Below, one piece after another: positions 28,382 to 31,038 of a stretch of 31,038 nt of DNA. The stretch lies in the IMG/VR virus record IMGVR_UViG_3300036046_000029, positions 1 through 31,038 of that record; one strand, written 5' to 3'. The position numbers and the translations under genes are program-made. This stretch comes from a virus. The notes below the pieces were generated by a model, which did no database searches, had not been told where the DNA came from, and saw only the letters and a program-made list of their open reading frames with translations. Position 1 is the stretch's first letter. Every line of letters starts with the position of its first letter.

Positions 28382-28806
28382 TTCGCACCCCCACATAGAC
28401 GGTGCGGAGCAAGCGCGGTCCGGTTAGCCTCCTCGTCACTCGCACAGGAGAACAGCCCATGCCGAATGCCGGTCTCAATTCGATCGAGCAGCTGCGCGAC
28501 CAGCTTTACGCCCTCCAGCAGCTCGTCCTCGCGCAATGCGTGGCCCTCGGCACCGCCGACCGGCCCGCGCTCGATGCCACTCTGTTGATCGCCGCGGGGC
28601 AGGCCGACGCGCTGATCGCCAATGGCCGCCCCATCGCTGGCCAGCGGCTTGCGCTGCTGGTCGATGAGGTGCGCAAGTGCCTCGACTGATGCGCGCGTCT
28701 GCGCGACCGCTGCTTTCACGCGGATCGCCCGCAGCGTCAGCCGCACGACATTGGAGTCCGCGAAGCCGACATCGGCCAGCTTCTCGTGAAACGGTGAAAC
28801 CCTCAC
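28378..28806 (-). CDS. Early-operon ORF, 142 residues, overlaps an antisense ORF
   Basis: The frame begins at GTG 28806 (GTGA with the HTH stop) and ends with ATGA into the ParB-like gene, so it fits the coupled operon. Its N-terminal ~50 residues (VRVSPFHEKLADVGFADSNVVRLTLRAIRVKAAVAQTRASVEALAHLID) look like real helical protein. Residues about 55-120 face the plus-strand ORF 28459-28689 in the mirror frame and are Gly/Arg/Asp-rich (GDQRVGLPRGDQQSGIERGP), suggesting antisense shadow. No family is recognised. Confidence 0.5.
   Translation of the reverse strand: MRVSPFHEKLADVGFADSNVVRLTLRAIRVKAAVAQTRASVEALAHLIDQQRKPLASDGAAIGDQRVGLPRGDQQSGIERGPVGGAEGHALREDELLEGVKLVAQLLDRIETGIRHGLFSCASDEEANRTALAPHRLCGGAK
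28459..28689 (+). CDS. Plus-strand ORF of 76 residues inside the early operon
   Basis: The frame starts with ATG 28459 behind a clear AGGAGA (8-nt spacing). The product (MPNAGLNSIEQLRDQLYALQQLVLAQCVALGTADRPALDATLLIAAGQADALIANGRP...) is an amphipathic helical protein. By hand count GC at codon positions 1/2/3 is about 79/42/86%, the textbook pattern for high-GC genes. Because the opposite frame is the mirror frame, statistics cannot fully separate the two. It would be convergent to the early operon. Confidence 0.5.
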   Translation: MPNAGLNSIEQLRDQLYALQQLVLAQCVALGTADRPALDATLLIAAGQADALIANGRPIAGQRLALLVDEVRKCLD

Positions 28807-29063
28807 GCCGCCACCGCCTTCCCGCGACCGGAGAGCCGCGCAGCATCCTCGGCGTCGATCTTGTCGAGCTCGCGATAGAGCGCCCCGATCGAATGCAGAT
28901 TCGCGCCGGGTGGGTTCGGGTTCCGCTCGGTCTTCTTCCAGTTGTGGAAGGTGTCCTGATGGATGCCCGCACGGCGGCAGAGCTCGGCGATGGATATCCG
29001 CGACGCTTTGGCGCGCCGCGCGATGTCTTGAACGATGGTTTGCTGGTCCATGACCAGGCGCAT
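28803..29063 (-). CDS. Cro/Ner-like HTH protein, first early gene
   Basis: This 86-residue protein contains MDQQTIVQDIARRAKASRISIAELCRRAGIHQDTFHNWKKTERNPNPPGANLHSIGALYRELDKID, an XRE-type helix-turn-helix. It is the first gene of the leftward early transcript, opposite the repressor, so a Cro/Ner role is likely. Start choice is unclear: ATG 29063, ATG 29051 and GTG 29081 are all in frame and none has a good ribosome-binding site. The most probable promoter places the transcript start very near 29052, favouring a leaderless ATG 29051. Confidence 0.75.
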   Translation of the reverse strand: MRLVMDQQTIVQDIARRAKASRISIAELCRRAGIHQDTFHNWKKTERNPNPPGANLHSIGALYRELDKIDAEDAARLSGRGKAVAA

Positions 29064-29087
29064 ATCCGAGATTTCTCGCACTGTAAA
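29059..29087 (-). promoter_or_regulatory. Predicted early (leftward) promoter
   Basis: Reading leftward, TTTACA (29087-29082) matches -35 at five of six positions, and 16-17 nt later ATATGC/TATGCG (29065-29059) is a weak -10. The dyad at 29067-29078 fills the spacer, so a repressor bound there would block polymerase. Assigned by sequence only. Confidence 0.5.
29067..29078. promoter_or_regulatory. Operator-like dyad O1, CGAGA-TT-TCTCG
   Basis: This is a perfect 5-2-5 inverted repeat between the divergent repressor and Cro/Ner-like genes, inside the spacer of the predicted leftward promoter. It shares GAGATTTCTCG with the dyad 22 bp away (two helical turns). Confidence 0.7.
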
Positions 29088-29088
29088 C

Positions 29089-29100
29089 GGAGATTTCTCG
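29089..29100. promoter_or_regulatory. Operator-like dyad O2, GGAGA-TT-TCTCG
   Basis: It has the same 11-bp core (GAGATTTCTCG) as O1, offset exactly 22 bp, which would put bound dimers on the same DNA face. It lies just upstream of the predicted -35 of the leftward promoter and 38 bp before the repressor ATG. A second operator for the CI-like or Cro/Ner-like protein is likely. Confidence 0.65.
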
Positions 29101-29137
29101 GCTACGTGTTCGGAACCGTCTTTGTTAGCTGTGCAGT

Positions 29138-29785
29138 ATGCCAGGGGTAGAGAAAGACGCTGCGCTGATCACTGCGTTGGTCGATTACGCGGGCGTGAGC
29201 CTGACGGAGGTGGCGAAGCGCGCCAAGGTCGACCCCGAAACCCTGAGGAAGCCCGTGAAGGGCATTGTCGACACACGCCTCAGCCAGCGCACTATCGAAA
29301 AACTCGCCGACGCCTTCCCGAAGTTCCCAGGCTGGACCCGAGCTGGGGCTGCCGCGCTTGCCAGCTTCGATGAGCCCGATCTTGTCCCGGTCCGCGAGAT
29401 CGACCTCAGCTTCGGCATGGGGGCAACCTATCTCGACGTGCCGATCACCGAGGAGGTCCACCACTTCCCCCGCGCCTGGCTGCGCCGCTACACCCGATCC
29501 GCGCCAGACAAGCTGTTCTTCGCGCAAGGGATCGGTGACAGCATGGAGCCGACCCTCCACGACAGCGATCTGCTCCTGATCGACACCGCCCAGCGCCAGC
29601 TCACCAGCGCCGATCGCATCTGGGTGCTCACTTATGCCGATTGCGGCATGATCAAGCGCCTTCGCCCTGTTCCCGGCGGCGGCATCGAGGTATGGTCTGA
29701 CAAGAAGGAAGTCTCCCCCTTCACCGCCTATGACGGCGAGCTCGAGATCATCGGCCGCGTCGTCGCAGTCCAGAGGAAGCTATGA
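29138..29785 (+). CDS. CI-like phage repressor, S24 peptidase family
   Basis: This 215-residue protein has an N-terminal DNA-binding segment (ALITALVDYAGVSLTEVAKRAKVDPETLRKPV, about 9-40) and a LexA/CI S24 domain with GIGDSMEPTLHDSDLLLID (Ser135) and ADCGMIKRLRP (Lys173), the Ser/Lys dyad for self-cleavage. A candidate Ala-Gly cleavage site is A69-G70 (FPGWTRAGAAAL) in the linker. SOS-activated RecA could therefore induce this prophage, unlike Mu, whose repressor has no such domain. It reads divergently from the early operon with two dyads between. Little leader sequence is available, so the start is taken as ATG 29138. Confidence 0.92.
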   Translation: MPGVEKDAALITALVDYAGVSLTEVAKRAKVDPETLRKPVKGIVDTRLSQRTIEKLADAFPKFPGWTRAGAAALASFDEPDLVPVREIDLSFGMGATYLDVPITEEVHHFPRAWLRRYTRSAPDKLFFAQGIGDSMEPTLHDSDLLLIDTAQRQLTSADRIWVLTYADCGMIKRLRPVPGGGIEVWSDKKEVSPFTAYDGELEIIGRVVAVQRKL

Positions 29786-30105
29786 AGCCCCCGATGATTG
29801 CAGCGCTTGCCGCCTGCACTGTCGCCCTGGCCACAGCCGGCTATTTCGCCAACGAATGGCGCGTCTGCAACAATCTCGAGGCGGAAGCGGTCGATGCTGC
29901 CTACAGTATCAGGGGAAACTCCAAGCTGCGCTTCAACGGCGCTGCATTGGGTCTCGACCTGCCATATGAAGACCTAAAACGCATGGGCCAAAGAGATGAA
30001 AAGCTCATGATCGAGCGGCTCACGGCAGTCTATGATCGGTGCGGTATGCGCGCCGGTAGAGATGCCAATCACAAGCTGCAGGAAGTCATTGCCGGGGGTC
30101 TGTAG
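29782..30105 (+). CDS. Exported small protein after the repressor
   Basis: The start overlaps the repressor stop (ATGA), so it is probably expressed in the lysogen. The first ~22 residues (MKPPMIAALAACTVALATAGYF) form a hydrophobic signal or anchor sequence; the remaining ~85 are soluble (NEWRVCNNLEAEAVDAAYSIRG... LMIERLTAVYDRCGMRAG), with two cysteines after the signal region. Third-position GC is lower than in structural genes. Lysogenic expression and export suggest a surface or superinfection-related role; this is inference. Confidence 0.7.
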   Translation: MKPPMIAALAACTVALATAGYFANEWRVCNNLEAEAVDAAYSIRGNSKLRFNGAALGLDLPYEDLKRMGQRDEKLMIERLTAVYDRCGMRAGRDANHKLQEVIAGGL

Positions 30106-30436
30106 CCTTGGCTTTTAGGCTTGCTTCGGCAATCACGGCGTAGATACGGCCCAAGGCTGACCTCCCGGGTGCTCGTTCCTGCCCGAACTCCGAAATCAGA
30201 ATGGCCGAAGCATCATTGATCGAGCATCGCCCGTAGAGGCTAAGGATGGCCGAACGAACCTGCGCGTCCTTCCAGTACGGTGATTGGCAGCGAATGCGAC
30301 TGGAGATATCAGTCGGGACAATCGGTTCATTGGAAATCGGGCTTGCTGGCTCACTATCCCCCGCCTCGATCAGGGCGATAGCCCGATCCAGGAGGGCAAG
30401 CGCACGGTTGATCTGTTGGTTACGTGATGGGCGCAT
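30086..30436 (-). CDS. Hypothetical protein near the prophage left end, 116 residues
   Basis: MRPSRNQQINRALALLDRAIALIEAGDSEPASPISNEPIVPTDISSRIRCQSPYWKDAQVRSAILSLYGRCSINDASAILISEFGQERAPGRSALGRIYAVIAEA begins with a helix, has a Ser/Pro linker, then a domain with 'DASAILISEFGQERAPGRSALGRIYAVI', possibly HTH-like. It is convergent with the plus-strand accessory gene (20-nt overlap). An AGTGGGA/TCCCACT dyad starts just ahead of its start codon. No family recognised; third-position GC is lower than in the structural genes. Confidence 0.65.
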   Translation of the reverse strand: MRPSRNQQINRALALLDRAIALIEAGDSEPASPISNEPIVPTDISSRIRCQSPYWKDAQVRSAILSLYGRCSINDASAILISEFGQERAPGRSALGRIYAVIAEASLKAKATDPRQ

Positions 30437-30470
30437 AGTGGGATACCCTTGGACTGGTTATTGTCCCACT
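30437..30470. promoter_or_regulatory. Dyad AGTGGGA/TCCCACT next to start of hypothetical gene
   Basis: The arms are 7 bp (30437-30443 and 30464-30470) with a 20-nt spacer. A further CCCACTT lies at 30512-30518. They lie immediately upstream of the ATG at 30436 and may be an operator, or part of the phage-end protein-binding sites. Confidence 0.45.
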
Positions 30471-30518
30471 TAAACCATCGATCTGCAATCTCCTGGGTGC
30501 CAATATTTGCGCCCACTT

Positions 30519-30620
30519 TCACGAATGTAAGTAAGAGGCCATTTCAGCCTGAATGCGGCGGATTTCCTCGCGTTTTCGTCTGATCGACACACCCGCAGGC
30601 GAATGTCCAAGTTGTGTCCT
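30519..30620 (-). pseudogene. HTH-like C-terminal coding remnant
   Basis: One frame reads RTQLGHSPAGVSIRRKREEIRRIQAEMASYLHS then stop, resembling the end of a small DNA-binding protein ('LGhSpagVs.RR..' recognition helix and a basic helix). An in-frame stop lies 2 codons upstream and there is no start, so it is at best a fragment. Confidence 0.35.
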
Positions 30621-30627
30621 AGTTCAG

Positions 30628-30655
30628 AGGCGTCTCGCGGGTCTCTCAGACGCCT
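30628..30655. terminator. Inverted repeat AGGCGTCT/AGACGCCT
   Basis: An 8-bp stem with a 12-nt loop, followed by TT; it may be a rho-independent terminator on the plus strand or a phage-end structure. A second shorter palindrome GCCT-CAG-AGGC lies at about 30698-30708. Confidence 0.4.
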
Positions 30656-30933
30656 TTCATCGGCCCGTTACAGGCCCATAAATGGCGGATTTCCGCGCCT
30701 CAGAGGCTTAATCCATCAGATCGCGCCACTCCAGCCGCTCGTGGCAATCCATCGTCTAAATGAGCCATGACTCTAGACACAGAACGCGATCGCCAATTTT
30801 TTGGCACTTAGGCCGAAGGCCAAGGAAATCAGTCACCTCTCGCCCGCACAAGCCCGAGCAATCCCGCAAAAACCCGCTCGACGCCACTCCAAAACGTCCT
30901 GTCATCTAACATGCATGCCGTTCGCCCGGCGGT

Positions 30934-31038
30934 TTACGGTCTGATCTCGATCACCGTGCCATCGGGCACGATCCGCCACAATTCCTCGATCTCGGCATTG
31001 GAAAAGGCGATGCAGCCATCGGTCCAGTCGCCCGGCAT
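30934..31038 (-). CDS. L,D-transpeptidase (YkuD) C-terminus, host gene, cut by window edge
   Basis: The 34 visible residues, MPGDWTDGCIAFSNAEIEELWRIVPDGTVIEIRP, are the end of a YkuD-type L,D-transpeptidase. 'DWTDGCIA' holds the catalytic Cys of the (S/T)xGC(I/V) motif, and 'NAEIEELWRIVPDGT.IEIRP' is the family's standard C-terminus. These enzymes make 3-3 cross-links in peptidoglycan or attach lipoproteins, in the periplasm. The gene continues off the right edge; the Met shown at the edge is internal. It marks the host side of the prophage boundary. Confidence 0.88.
   Translation of the reverse strand: MPGDWTDGCIAFSNAEIEELWRIVPDGTVIEIRP

Larger units (their letters stand above)
30437..30933. 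other. Prophage left end / host junction, no confident gene
   Basis: About 500 bp of lower GC without a supported gene. The transposable-phage end should lie here, because phage genes stop at 30436 and a host gene begins at 30934. The exact junction cannot be fixed, since the opposite end and its 5-bp target duplication are outside the window. Contained features: AGTGGGA repeats, two GGCGGATTTCC repeats (about 30557 and 30682), a 28-bp inverted repeat and a fragment of HTH-like coding sequence. Confidence 0.6.

Noticed and set aside
1-31038. Tyrosine or serine integrase
   Set aside because: None was seen; integration is explained by the MuA/MuB-like pair.
1-31038. tRNA, rRNA or CRISPR array
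   Set aside because: No cloverleaf with a conserved T-arm and no regularly spaced direct repeats were found; the four hairpin copies are dispersed, not arrayed.

Overview
The window is most of a transposable (Mu-like) prophage in a high-GC alphaproteobacterium. Gene style, codon use and a flanking L,D-transpeptidase fragment fit Sphingomonadales (Erythrobacter or Sphingomonas type), but that host call is an inference. The prophage enters from the left edge in the middle of its tail genes, so its right end lies outside the window. Its left end lies somewhere in 30437-30933. From 30934 to the right edge there is host sequence: the C-terminus of a YkuD-type L,D-transpeptidase.

Almost everything is on the minus strand, so phage order runs right to left. 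(1) Control region, 28.8-30.4 kb: an S24-type CI-like repressor (plus strand) diverges from a small Cro/Ner-like HTH gene, with two near-identical 12-bp dyads between them. Two uncharacterised accessory genes follow the repressor. (2) Early operon, 28.8-19.5 kb: a ParB-like protein, a DNA adenine methyltransferase, a cluster of small HTH/winged-helix proteins (two of them tandem paralogues), the DDE transposase (MuA), the target-selection ATPase (MuB), a GemA/gp16-like protein and, last, a Mor/C-family activator. (3) Lysis cassette, 19.5-17.6 kb: GH24 endolysin, i-spanin with a nested o-spanin lipoprotein, DksA/TraR-like zinc finger and a multi-spanning membrane protein (holin candidate). (4) Packaging and head, 17.6-7.1 kb: gp25/gp26/gp27-like proteins, large terminase (Mu gp28 type), a portal fused to a minor head protein, HK97-type protease and major capsid protein, and connector proteins. 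(5) Tail, 7 kb to the left edge: neck/tail-terminator, tail tube, overlapping tail-assembly chaperones, tape measure, and GTA/lambda-like tail-tip proteins. This makes it a Mu-type replicator with HK97 heads and a long non-contractile tail (B3/RcapMu-like layout).

The regulatory logic can be read directly. A perfect dyad CCGGACA-NN-TGTCCGG occurs twice: between the Mor/C-like gene and the lysis cassette, and between the divergent capsid and nuclease genes. The two copies also share flanking bases. These are the likely late-promoter activator sites. A plus-strand secreted SNase-type nuclease gene interrupts the head operon and looks like a moron.

Other structure: a four-copy dispersed hairpin element (16-nt core with changing stem arms) sits in gene junctions at 4.5, 6.45, 12.15 and 24.6 kb. 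Three hairpins follow the capsid gene. A well-formed plus-strand ORF lies antisense to an early-operon gene at 28.46-28.69 kb. Most adjacent genes share stop/start bases (ATGA, GTGA or TGATG), which indicates extensive translational coupling.
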